Source of the DNA: JAMXLO01 sp046735215
GTDB taxonomy: Bacteria > Pseudomonadota > Alphaproteobacteria > Acetobacterales > Acetobacteraceae
DNA: 13,445 nucleotides
Direction of reading: 5' to 3'
Assembly: GCA_046735215.1 (NCBI GenBank)
Contig: JBKPSV010000125.1
Coordinates: forward strand, 1-13,445
The position numbers and the translations under genes were made by a program. The number at the start of each line of letters is the position of its first letter. Within the stretch, counting starts at the first letter, position 1. The notes beneath the pieces are model-generated. The model was not told where the DNA came from. It did not search any database and was given only the letters and a program-made list of their open reading frames with translations. Positions 6,678 through 12,832 of this stretch are shown here, one piece after another.

Positions 6678-7934
6678 TCAGCCGCGCCGCATGACCATGG
6701 CCGATCCGGTCATCGGATTGGCCCAGCCCAGATTGGCGGTAACCTCGACATTGCGCACTTGGCGACAGCCGCCCTCACGATAGTCAAACGTATGCTGGCG
6801 TTTGCCATCCGGCCCGATAGGGCAGTAGTCATCGGCGTCGTGCCGCAGCTGGCGAACGTTCTCGATCACCATGTTCATGCCGTGGGTATAGCCTTCGCAA
6901 AGATGGCCACCCGAGGTGTTCTGCGGCCGCTTTCCCCCAAGCCGGGTGATGCCGGACGAGACGTACTCCCCGCCTTCGCCCTTCTTGCAGAAACCGTAAT
7001 CTTCAAGCTGCAGCATCGAGGTGAAGGTGAACGCGTCATAGGCGCCGACAGCGTCGATGTCCTCCGGACCAACACCGGCGTTTGGCCATAGAATATCCTT
7101 CGCGTAGTAGCCGGCGACGCGGGTGATCGGTCCGCACTGATAGTGCATATCGGTGCGTGGCTTGCTGCAGCGGCCGACCACACTACGGATCAGCGCCGGC
7201 GTATGGCGCAGATTGCGCGCGTGCTCCGCTCTGGTCACGATGATGCAGGTGGCATTGTCGGTCTCGACACAGCAATCGAGCAAGTGCAGCGGCTTGCAGA
7301 TCATACGGCTGTTCAGCACATCGTCGACCGTGTAACGCTTCTTGTAGAACGCCTTCGGATTGTTCGAGGCGTGCTCTGAATGGACGACCTTCACCATCGC
7401 CACCTGCTCGGGCTTTGTGCCGTACTCATACATGTGACGCATGAAGGTCGGTGCGAACATCTGGCCGGCGCTCTGCCAGCCATACACACGGCTGTGCAGC
7501 GCATCGCCGTTGATCGGCGCCGCCGAGCGCGCGCCGGTACCCCCGATGCGTACCTGCGAGTAGCCATTCATCGAACGAAAGATCGCGACGCACTTGCACA
7601 AACCGGCTTCGATAACGCCGATGGCAATGCCGATCAGCGCCTCGGTGGACGACCCGCCACCGTTCACATCCATGAAGAAGTTCAGGCGAATCCCAAGATC
7701 GCCGGCCAGAAACGGCGATGGCGTGGAATCGTTGCCGGAGTAGGACAGCATGCCGTCGACATCGGCCGGCTTCAGGCCGGCGTCCTGCATAGCCGCGCGA
7801 ACCGCGAAGGTGCCCATCGCGCGCGTGGTCTTGCCAGAGCCGCGCGTGTAGGTCGTCTCGCCAACGCCAACGATCGCGTACTTGTCGCGCAGGTATTTCG
7901 GCGTGGTGGCGTCGGTGTCAGCCGGAAGCGGCAT
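6678..7934 (-). CDS. Thiolase-like (SCP-2/lipid-transfer type) enzyme, probably an Ltp2-like aldolase or acyltransferase
   Basis: Predicted 418-residue thiolase-fold enzyme. After a short lead, YAIVGVGETTYTRGSG (19-34) is the typical opening of SCP-2/thiolase-like proteins. At the place of the nucleophilic cysteine (V-N-x-x-C-x-S in classical thiolases) it has VNGGGSS (90-96), so Gly94 replaces Cys and ordinary thiolysis is unlikely. Late motifs AYDAFT (298-303), EDYGFCKKGEGGEYV (311-325) and TSGGHLCEGYTHG (340-352) resemble those of Ltp2-like aldolases that act with DUF35 proteins; the tyrosines 299 and 349 are candidates for catalysis. The start has a strong AAGGAGG site eight bases upstream. 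It heads a two-gene operon with the DUF35 gene and is transcribed divergently from the LLM oxidoreductase. Annotators may label it acetyl-CoA acetyltransferase, which overstates what is known. Confidence 0.85.
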   Translation of the reverse strand: MPLPADTDATTPKYLRDKYAIVGVGETTYTRGSGKTTRAMGTFAVRAAMQDAGLKPADVDGMLSYSGNDSTPSPFLAGDLGIRLNFFMDVNGGGSSTEALIGIAIGVIEAGLCKCVAIFRSMNGYSQVRIGGTGARSAAPINGDALHSRVYGWQSAGQMFAPTFMRHMYEYGTKPEQVAMVKVVHSEHASNNPKAFYKKRYTVDDVLNSRMICKPLHLLDCCVETDNATCIIVTRAEHARNLRHTPALIRSVVGRCSKPRTDMHYQCGPITRVAGYYAKDILWPNAGVGPEDIDAVGAYDAFTFTSMLQLEDYGFCKKGEGGEYVSSGITRLGGKRPQNTSGGHLCEGYTHGMNMVIENVRQLRHDADDYCPIGPDGKRQHTFDYREGGCRQVRNVEVTANLGWANPMTGSAMVMRRG

Positions 7935-8071
7935 GTGCGTTTCCTCCTTCGCGTTACAGCAGAAGGCTGGACGGGATACGCGATCACGTCAACGCACCGC
8001 CTGCACGGAGGAGGATTCGATCGAACGCAAAGCGCGATGTAGTGTCGCTGCGTGAACGGGGGGAAGATACC
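7935..8071. promoter_or_regulatory. Divergent promoter region with a TTCGATCGAA palindrome
   Basis: The 137 bp between the starts of the divergently read thiolase-like and LLM genes must carry both promoters. A perfect 10-bp palindrome, TTCGATCGAA, sits at 8016-8025, about 47 bp before the LLM ATG, and is a plausible operator. I cannot assign -35/-10 boxes with confidence. A GGAGGAGG at 8007-8014 resembles a ribosome site but has no start codon at a useful distance. Confidence 0.4.
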
Positions 8072-8965
8072 ATGCAGATCGGTGCATCACTGCCGGTGGT
8101 CGATATTGGCACCGCGCCCAACATTGTGCGCGACTATGCACAGGCCGCCGAAGCGCTCGGCTACGAATACCTGGTAGCGCCCGACCACGTGCTGGGCGCC
8201 AATCCCACGGCGGAGCACGGCGAACGCCGGGTCGGCACCACAGCCAATGCGTACCACGACCCCTTCGTTCTGTTCGGCTTTCTGGCAGGCTGCACGCAGC
8301 GCATCGGCTTCGCGGTCGGAGTGCTTATTCTGGCCCAACGTCAGACGGTATTGGTTGCGAAGCAGGCGGCCAGCCTAGACGTACTGTCCGGCGGCCGCTT
8401 TCGTCTCGGTGTAGGCGTTGGCTGGAATGAGGTGGAGTTCGTCGGCCTGAACGAGAATTTTCGCAATCGCGGCAGGCGATCGGAAGAGCAGGTCCAGGTG
8501 ATGCAGGCGCTGTGGGCACAGGAACACGTGACGTTCGGCGGTGCGTTTCATCGCATCGAGGATGCCGGCATCAATCCACGGCCAGCCTCGGGCCGCGTGC
8601 CAATCTGGTACGGCGGACACGCTGAAGCAACGTTTCGCCGTGCGGCGAAATACGGCGACGGATTCATGCCACTTGCCTATCCGCCGAATGATGCGGCGCT
8701 TGCAGCGTTCGACAAGCTGCGCCGGCTTACCCGTGAAGCAGGGCGCGATCCGGCGCAGATGGGTATCGAGGTTTGGGTGTCGCTCGCCGGCACAGAAGAT
8801 GACTGGCGGCGTGAATTCGCTTTCTGGAAGCAAGCCGGCGTGACACACCTGACGGCGCATACGACCTATGCCAGCAGTCACCACAGGCGTATCGACGGGC
8901 GCACGGCAGCAGAGCACCTTGCGGCCATCACGCGTTATCGCTCGGTGGTTGCCGAACTCCTGTAG
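8072..8965 (+). CDS. LLM-class (luciferase-like) flavin/F420-dependent oxidoreductase
   Basis: Predicted 297-residue TIM-barrel oxidoreductase of the luciferase-like monooxygenase superfamily. The strand MQIGASLPV opens the barrel. LSGGRFRLGVGVGWN (105-119), RRSEEQVQVMQALW (135-148), VPIWYGG (176-182) and RRAAKYGDGFMP (189-200) are the usual landmarks. Family members use FMN or F420; the sequence alone does not say which, and the substrate is unknown. I chose the ATG at 8072 because GGGGGAAG lies just upstream and the barrel begins there; a GTG at 8042 in the same frame is less likely. It is divergent from the thiolase-like/DUF35 operon and 76 bp ahead of the substrate-binding protein, suggesting one catabolic locus. 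Confidence 0.87.
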   Translation: MQIGASLPVVDIGTAPNIVRDYAQAAEALGYEYLVAPDHVLGANPTAEHGERRVGTTANAYHDPFVLFGFLAGCTQRIGFAVGVLILAQRQTVLVAKQAASLDVLSGGRFRLGVGVGWNEVEFVGLNENFRNRGRRSEEQVQVMQALWAQEHVTFGGAFHRIEDAGINPRPASGRVPIWYGGHAEATFRRAAKYGDGFMPLAYPPNDAALAAFDKLRRLTREAGRDPAQMGIEVWVSLAGTEDDWRREFAFWKQAGVTHLTAHTTYASSHHRRIDGRTAAEHLAAITRYRSVVAELL

Positions 8966-8989
8966 CGGCTCGCCGATGTGACCGTTGCT

Positions 8990-9036
8990 TGGGGGAGCTC
9001 ATCAGCCCCATAGTTCGGCTACGCAAGCTGGGGAGG
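8990..9036 (+). promoter_or_regulatory. Leader of the substrate-binding protein gene with alternative TGGGG/CCCCA pairings
   Basis: The 76-bp gap before the substrate-binding protein contains TGGGG at 8990-8994, CCCCA at 9006-9010, and TGGGG again at 9029-9033. The last copy overlaps the GGGGAGG ribosome site (9030-9036, five bases before the ATG). CCCCA can pair with either copy, so one fold would hide the ribosome site. GCTTG (8987-8991) and CAAGC (9024-9028) could add an outer stem. This is seen by eye only, and stems of five pairs arise easily in GC-rich DNA. Confidence 0.25.
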
Positions 9037-9041
9037 CGTTG

Positions 9042-10550
9042 ATGCGTCGGCTCGCTCTCGGCCTTATCCTTACCGCGACCCTGTCCGTGCAGGCAGCAGC
9101 TCAAGAGCGGATATTGCATGTCGGACTGCGCGAGGATCCGGATCTGCTCGATCCGACGCTTGGCTCCTCCTATGTCGGGCGCATCGTGTTCGCTGGCCTC
9201 TGTGACAAGCTATTCGACATCGATCCCAAGCTCAACATCGTCCCTGTGCTGGCGACCGGGTACGAATGGAAGGACCCGACGCACCTTGTCATCCACATCC
9301 GTGACGGCGTGCAGTTTCAGGACGGAGAAAAGCTTACCGCAGAGGCGGTCAAGTACAAGCTGACGCGCGACCTGATAGCCAAGGGCAGCATGCGGCGCGG
9401 GGAGGTCAACGCGATCGACAGTATCGAGGTGCTGGATCCACTCACCGTTCAGCTCAATCTAAAGGCGCCCGCGTCGCAGCTGCTGGCCCAGCTGACCGAC
9501 CGCGCCGGTATCATGATCTCGCCGAAGGCGGTGGATGCACAGGGCGACAAGTTTGGACTGCATCCGGTGTGCGCCGGTCCGTTCAGCTTTGATTCGCGCG
9601 TTGCCCAGGACCGTATCGTGCTGAAGCGGTTCCCCGGCTATTGGGGCGCCAGATCGATCCACTTCGATCAGGTGGTCTATCTGCCGAACCCGAACGCTTC
9701 GGTGCGGCTGGCCAACCTCCAGGCTGGCGCGTTGGATGTCGTCGAATACATTCTGCCGACCGATGTGCCGGCGGTGCAGAAGGACCCTAAACTGAGAATC
9801 GCGATCGGCGATTCACTGGCATACACCGGCATCGCGATCAACACGGACAACGGCCCGGCACACGATACTGCGCTGGGCAAGATGGCGCTGGTGCGCCAGG
9901 CCTTCGAGCTCGCGCTGGACCGCGAGGCGTTGATCCAGGTTGTATACACAGGGATGTATACACCGACGGTGCAGGCAAACCCGCCGAGTTCGCCGTTCTT
10001 TTTCCAGGATGTTAAGGTGCCGGCGCGCGATGTGGCAAAAGCGAAGGCGCTACTGAAGGAGGCCGGCGTGCCGAGCCCGGTTCCGGTGACACTGACAATC
10101 ACCAACGGCTCCGACATCCAGCAGGCCGGCGAGGTGATTCAGTCAATGGCGAGCGAGGCGGGGTTCGACGTCAAGATCAAGGCAATGGAGTTTGCCTCTT
10201 CGTTGCAGGCGGCATACGCCGGCGACTTTCAGGCCTATCTGATCGGATGGTCCGGCCGCGCGGATCCTGACGGCAACATGTGGCAAATGCTACATGCCGG
10301 CGGCACGTTCAACTACGGGCACTACAGCAATACCGAGGTAGACCACGCCTTGGATGAGGCGCGCATGGTGGCCAGCGTCGATCAACGGCGCGCGGCCTAT
10401 GCCAAAGTTTGGCAGCAGGAACGCAAGGACCTGCCGCTGATTTACCTTTGGACAGCAAAGAACATCGTGGGAATGAAGAAAGCGGTCAGCGGCTTCCAGC
10501 AAGTCCCCGACGGGCTGATCCGGCTGCAAGGCGTGTCGATGGACCGCTAG
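9042..10550 (+). CDS. ABC transporter substrate-binding protein, family 5 (DppA/OppA type)
   Basis: Predicted 502-residue periplasmic solute-binding protein. A Sec signal peptide (MRRLALGLILTATLSVQAAA) has a cleavage site after residue 20, before QERILHVG. The N-terminal signature of the extracytoplasmic SBP family 5 is clear: DLLDPTL (34-40), a hydrophobic strand THLVIHIRDGVQF (80-92), then DGEKLTAEAV (94-103). Length is normal. Members bind peptides, nickel, glutathione or other small solutes and hand them to an inner-membrane permease. I chose the ATG at 9042 because of GGGGAGG five bases upstream and the clean signal peptide. No permease or ATPase gene is in the window, so its transporter must lie elsewhere. 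It follows the LLM gene on the same strand and ends 33 bp from the convergent xre gene. Confidence 0.92.
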   Translation: MRRLALGLILTATLSVQAAAQERILHVGLREDPDLLDPTLGSSYVGRIVFAGLCDKLFDIDPKLNIVPVLATGYEWKDPTHLVIHIRDGVQFQDGEKLTAEAVKYKLTRDLIAKGSMRRGEVNAIDSIEVLDPLTVQLNLKAPASQLLAQLTDRAGIMISPKAVDAQGDKFGLHPVCAGPFSFDSRVAQDRIVLKRFPGYWGARSIHFDQVVYLPNPNASVRLANLQAGALDVVEYILPTDVPAVQKDPKLRIAIGDSLAYTGIAINTDNGPAHDTALGKMALVRQAFELALDREALIQVVYTGMYTPTVQANPPSSPFFFQDVKVPARDVAKAKALLKEAGVPSPVPVTLTITNGSDIQQAGEVIQSMASEAGFDVKIKAMEFASSLQAAYAGDFQAYLIGWSGRADPDGNMWQMLHAGGTFNYGHYSNTEVDHALDEARMVASVDQRRAAYAKVWQQERKDLPLIYLWTAKNIVGMKKAVSGFQQVPDGLIRLQGVSMDR

Positions 10551-10583
10551 CCCCGTTAGCCGTCCCGGCCTCAAGCACAGCCT

Positions 10584-10811
10584 TCAGCCGCCGGCAAGCT
10601 CTTTTGTTGCACGCACTGGCAGCTTCAGCACCTTGCATAGGGCAGCGAGATTGGCCGCGCGTGGGCGGCAGTAATCGGTTTCCCAAAAATAAATGCTGGT
10701 TTGACTAACTCCAACCTGCTCTGCCACTTCAGCGACGGACAGGCCACGCCTGATGCGGGCTTCACGCAGATGTTTGGATAAGTTTGGTTTGCGAGGCAAC
10801 TTGGTCTCCAT
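10584..10811 (-). CDS. Small XRE-family helix-turn-helix regulator
   Basis: Predicted 75-residue DNA-binding protein consisting of little more than one Cro/C1-type domain. The HTH core is SVAEVAEQVGVSQTSIYFWE (25-44), followed by RPRAANLAALCKVLKLP (49-65), the usual fourth and fifth helices. There is no sensor or oligomerisation domain. A TTG at 10862 would add 17 residues, but the ATG at 10811 is preferred, with GGA five to eight bases upstream. It is convergent with the substrate-binding protein (33 bp apart) and stands alone on its strand. Palindromes in the long upstream gap are candidate operators. It may be self-regulating or belong to the locus to its right; the sequence does not decide. 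Confidence 0.82.
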   Translation of the reverse strand: METKLPRKPNLSKHLREARIRRGLSVAEVAEQVGVSQTSIYFWETDYCRPRAANLAALCKVLKLPVRATKELAGG

Positions 10812-10967
10812 TCTGTTCCACACGGAGCCACTGAACCTATTGGAGTGTAACGGCAAACTCAAGCCCGGCTCGGATGCAATTTGCGCGTCTCGCGGCAGAC
10901 TTATGCAACTTTGCGTCGATTGTGCTTCTCACACCACTTTAGTCAGTGCCCGATAATCTGTTTGAAT

Positions 10968-10979
10968 AGGCACGTGCCT
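10968..10979. promoter_or_regulatory. 12-bp perfect palindrome AGGCACGTGCCT, possible operator
   Basis: AGGCACGTGCCT is perfectly self-complementary. It lies about 157 bp upstream of the xre start. It shares the CACGTG core with parS but not the flanking TGTTT/AAACA, so ParB is not the expected binder. A dimeric repressor such as the adjacent XRE protein is a reasonable guess. Confidence 0.35.
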
Positions 10980-11091
10980 GCCACTATCGAACGACCGCCG
11001 TAGCGTTTGCAGTTGTCGCAGTGCAAGTGGGCATGCCGCGGCTTTTTATGAAGGAGACAGGTCCGCCGTCGTGCAGGTGGCAAGGGTACTA

Positions 11092-11115
11092 ACGTGCATG
11101 ATCTCTGGTGCACGT
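11092..11115. promoter_or_regulatory. Inverted repeat ACGTGCA-N10-TGCACGT
   Basis: Two perfect 7-bp arms (11092-11098 and 11109-11115) are separated by 10 bases, giving a centre-to-centre distance of 17 bp. This suits a dimeric DNA-binding protein or a small hairpin. The arms share GCACGT with the palindrome 115 bp to the left, which hints at one recognition sequence. Confidence 0.35.
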
Positions 11116-11125
11116 CTCACAATTG

Positions 11126-11143
11126 CGTTTCACACGTTTCACA
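11126..11143. repeat. Tandem 9-bp direct repeat (CGTTTCACA twice)
   Basis: CGTTTCACA occurs twice back to back, 11126-11134 and 11135-11143. It lies 10 bp after the inverted repeat and just before the TCCCG/CGGGA inverted repeat. Each copy has a TTTCAC reminiscent of half a parS, but no full parS is formed. Confidence 0.55.
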
Positions 11144-11529
11144 ATCCCGTTCGGGACGTCTTAAATTTAGATCAAACGCTTCAGTTTCTCGCGAGTTGCG
11201 CAGCTCAATGCCTGCAGTTCACCTCGACCGCCCGGGGCACATGACTTCTAAGCGGTGTTCGGGCGCTCAAACGGAATTCCACCCGCTGCCGTCAGAGGGC
11301 CAGTTGCCCTCGTCACGCTTTCCGTACGAGCGAGCATGGCAATCGGCGCCATCATCCCTGCTCTGAAGTTCATAACCTGTTCGCGGTCTCGAGGCGCTGG
11401 CCTGCGCTCCCGGCATGGCTGGGGCATTGCACATGCGGGCAGAAACTGCAATTTGCCGCGGACATGCGTAGCCGGCGTTCGGTTGGGATGCGTCTGCAAA
11501 GAGGACATGAACCCGGTTTAACCGTCTCT

Positions 11530-11559
11530 TCGACACACGGCCATTCTACCTTATATAAG
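11530..11559 (+). promoter_or_regulatory. Candidate sigma-70-like promoter of the repeat protein gene
   Basis: TCGACA at 11530-11535 (5 of 6 to TTGACA) and TATAAG at 11554-11559 (5 of 6 to TATAAT) are 18 bp apart; an overlapping TATATA gives 16 bp. Transcription would start near 11566, leaving a leader of about 58 bases before the ATG at 11624. TATA-rich DNA is unusual in this GC-rich window, which supports the call. Confidence 0.5.
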
Positions 11560-11623
11560 AACGTGGCCGACCGACCTTAAATGCGACGCAGCCTGCGTTC
11601 GCAGATTCAGATGGAGGGGTACA

Positions 11624-12034
11624 ATGCGCCTATGGTCTAGTGCATCAGCTGCGGTGCTATTACTCGGCTCAGCCGTGGCAACGTCAGGGGTCGCTGCCAC
11701 ACCTTATACCGGTTGCCCCGCGGGCTATCATCGCGCTGAGTCAGAGGGCGGTGGCGTGGGATCGGTGAGCAACCAGACCCGCCGGGCCGAGGCGGAAGGC
11801 GGCGGCGTGGGCTCAGTCAATCTGCGGACCCGTCAGGCCGAGGCCGAGGGTGGTGGCGTGGGTTCGGTGAACAATCAGACCCGCCGGGCTGAGGCCGAGG
11901 GCGGTGGTGTGGGATCAGTGAACCTGCGGACCCGCCAGGCTGAAGCAGAAGGTGGCGGCGTCGGTTCTGTGAGCAATCAGACCCGCCGGGCCGAGGCACT
12001 TGCGGAGATGCCTTGCATACCGAACTCACGGTAG
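11624..12034 (+). CDS. Small exported protein with five 17-residue tandem repeats, unknown function
   Basis: I do not recognise this 136-residue protein. It has a strong ribosome site (GGAGGGG) and a Sec signal peptide (basic MR, hydrophobic AAVLLLGSAVA at about 9-19, likely cleavage after GVAA at residue 25). The mature part begins TPYTGCPAGYH, with Cys31. Five contiguous 17-residue units then span 37-121, with consensus (R/Q)AEAEGGGVGSV(N/S)(NQ/LR)TR. The two forms alternate: NQ, LR, NQ, LR, NQ. A fragment RAEA and a tail with Cys131 (MPCIPNSR) close it. The cysteines bracket the repeats and could form a disulfide. The glycine-rich, charged repeat suggests an extended or beta-structured secreted or periplasmic protein. 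The downstream fecR and cyclase genes make an envelope-signalling role possible, which is inference only. Confidence 0.8.
   Translation: MRLWSSASAAVLLLGSAVATSGVAATPYTGCPAGYHRAESEGGGVGSVSNQTRRAEAEGGGVGSVNLRTRQAEAEGGGVGSVNNQTRRAEAEGGGVGSVNLRTRQAEAEGGGVGSVSNQTRRAEALAEMPCIPNSR
11732..11986 (+). repeat. Five tandem 51-bp coding repeats
   Basis: Five contiguous 51-bp units encode the 17-residue repeats, with a 12-bp partial sixth to 11998. Units differ at many third positions; the GGG triplet alone is written five different ways. The encoded residues hardly change, except that units 1, 3 and 5 (NQTR) alternate with 2 and 4 (LRTR). The alternation implies duplication of a 102-bp double unit followed by selection on the protein. 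Confidence 0.93.
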
Positions 12035-12113
12035 CATGAATGCGGGTTGCCGCTTGCGCAGGCCGTTGCCTGGCGAGTGGCGCCCGCAACCCCGCTTAGG
12101 GCCTCGATCCGCG

Positions 12114-12140
12114 GCAGCCGGGCCATCAGCTGGCGGCTGC
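12114..12140 (+). terminator. Possible hairpin between the repeat protein gene and the FecR gene
   Basis: GCAGCCG (12114-12120) and CGGCTGC (12134-12140) form a perfect 7-bp GC-rich stem with a 13-base loop, 80 bp after the repeat gene stop. There is no T-run after it, so it is not a classical intrinsic terminator. It may protect a 3' end or be chance. Confidence 0.25.
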
Positions 12141-12232
12141 ATTCGGGGACTAGGGGCGTCCCACTGTGGGTGTGAGCGCTTAGCGGTGAGTGCCCTGGAG
12201 CCGTTTGCCGATCCCGGCTAGCTTCCGCGACC

Positions 12233-12832
12233 ATGGCAAATCGGATTGAAAGACGTGCACTTTTGGCGGGTCTTCTTGCTGCTGGCGTCGCAGCGCCCGC
12301 CTGGGCCGTCGAGCGCGCCGGCGAGGTGCAAAACTCGCGCGGCGAGTGTTACGCTCAGATGGCGGCGGAGCGCCGTACCTTGCGACCGGATGCGCCTCTA
12401 TTCGTCGGCGATGCGGTTGCCACCGGGACGCAATCCGCCTTGGGGATGCTTCTGGGCGAGGCGACAGAGGTCCGCCTGGGGGCCGAATCCCGCCTTCGCA
12501 TTGACCGCTTCATCATAAACGCCGGGGGTGTGCTGATCTTGGATCGCGGCGCCATGGTTTACGACCACGATCGGCCTGGGAGCGGCGATCTGGCGGTGCG
12601 CACGCCCTACGGGTTGCTTGCCGTCCGGGGCACGCGATTCTTCGCGGGGCCCAGCAACGGCGTTTTCGGGGTCTTCGTCGAGCGGGGCGCTGTGACAGTT
12701 GTGGGCGTCAACACCGCGGTGCTGGTGACCGACGGTCAGGGGACTGATATCGCCAGACCTGGCGACGAACCGACGACTCCCCATCCCTGGGGTGCCGCGC
12801 GTATCGCCAAGGCGATGGCCTTGGTCAACTGA
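12233..12832 (+). CDS. Exported FecR-domain protein
   Basis: Predicted 199-residue periplasmic protein. The N-terminus has a twin arginine and a hydrophobic core (RRALLAGLLAAGVAAPAWA, 7-25) with a cleavage site after Ala25, so Tat or Sec export is possible. A FecR domain fills the middle: LFVGDAVATGTQSALGMLLG (56-75), VRLGAESRLRIDRF (80-93), then VRTPYGLLAVRGTRFFAG (122-139), where VRGTRF is the hallmark. Unlike classical FecR it has no cytoplasmic anti-sigma domain or neighbouring ECF sigma gene. This stand-alone form is known beside CHASE2-type adenylate cyclases, as here. The ATG at 12233 has no clear Shine-Dalgarno, so translation may be weak or coupled. The 3' end overlaps the convergent cyclase gene by 8 bp. 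About 200 bp separate it from the repeat protein gene. Confidence 0.85.
   Translation: MANRIERRALLAGLLAAGVAAPAWAVERAGEVQNSRGECYAQMAAERRTLRPDAPLFVGDAVATGTQSALGMLLGEATEVRLGAESRLRIDRFIINAGGVLILDRGAMVYDHDRPGSGDLAVRTPYGLLAVRGTRFFAGPSNGVFGVFVERGAVTVVGVNTAVLVTDGQGTDIARPGDEPTTPHPWGAARIAKAMALVN

Larger units (their letters stand above)
10812..11623. other. Long intergenic region (812 bp) with palindromes and short repeats, no convincing gene
   Basis: Overlapping ORFs of 85-90 codons occur on both strands around 11094-11536, but none resembles a known family. They overlap each other and lack good ribosome sites, so I reject them. The region instead has a 12-bp palindrome, an inverted repeat with 10-base spacer, a tandem 9-bp duplication and a TCCCG/CGGGA inverted repeat at 11145-11156. 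A likely promoter for the repeat protein lies at its right end. It could hold a regulatory RNA or decayed DNA; I cannot tell. Confidence 0.5.

Noticed and set aside
7380..8042. Plus-strand ORF of 220 codons running through the thiolase-like gene start
   Set aside because: Mostly antisense to a supported gene and crosses the divergent promoter.
8524..8535. CACGTG-containing sequence as a second parS
   Set aside because: The flanks do not match TGTTT/AAACA; the same holds for the CACGTG sites near 6493 and 10971.
10551..10583. Bidirectional terminator between the substrate-binding protein and xre genes
   Set aside because: Only weak GC-rich complementarity and no T-run; I could not draw a convincing stem.
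11071..11244. Short plus-strand ORF from a GTG, 57 codons, in the long gap
   Set aside because: An AAGGAG lies too far upstream (14 bases) and the ORF uses TTA codons that are rare here; no recognisable product.
11267..11536. Overlapping ORFs of 86-90 codons on both strands
   Set aside because: They overlap each other in several frames, lack ribosome sites and match no family I know.
11732..11998. CRISPR array
   Set aside because: The 51-bp units are contiguous, without spacers, and are in-frame coding repeats.
11817..12089. Minus-strand ORF opposite the repeat protein gene
   Set aside because: It looks repetitive only because it is the antisense of the coding repeats; no signal peptide or ribosome site.
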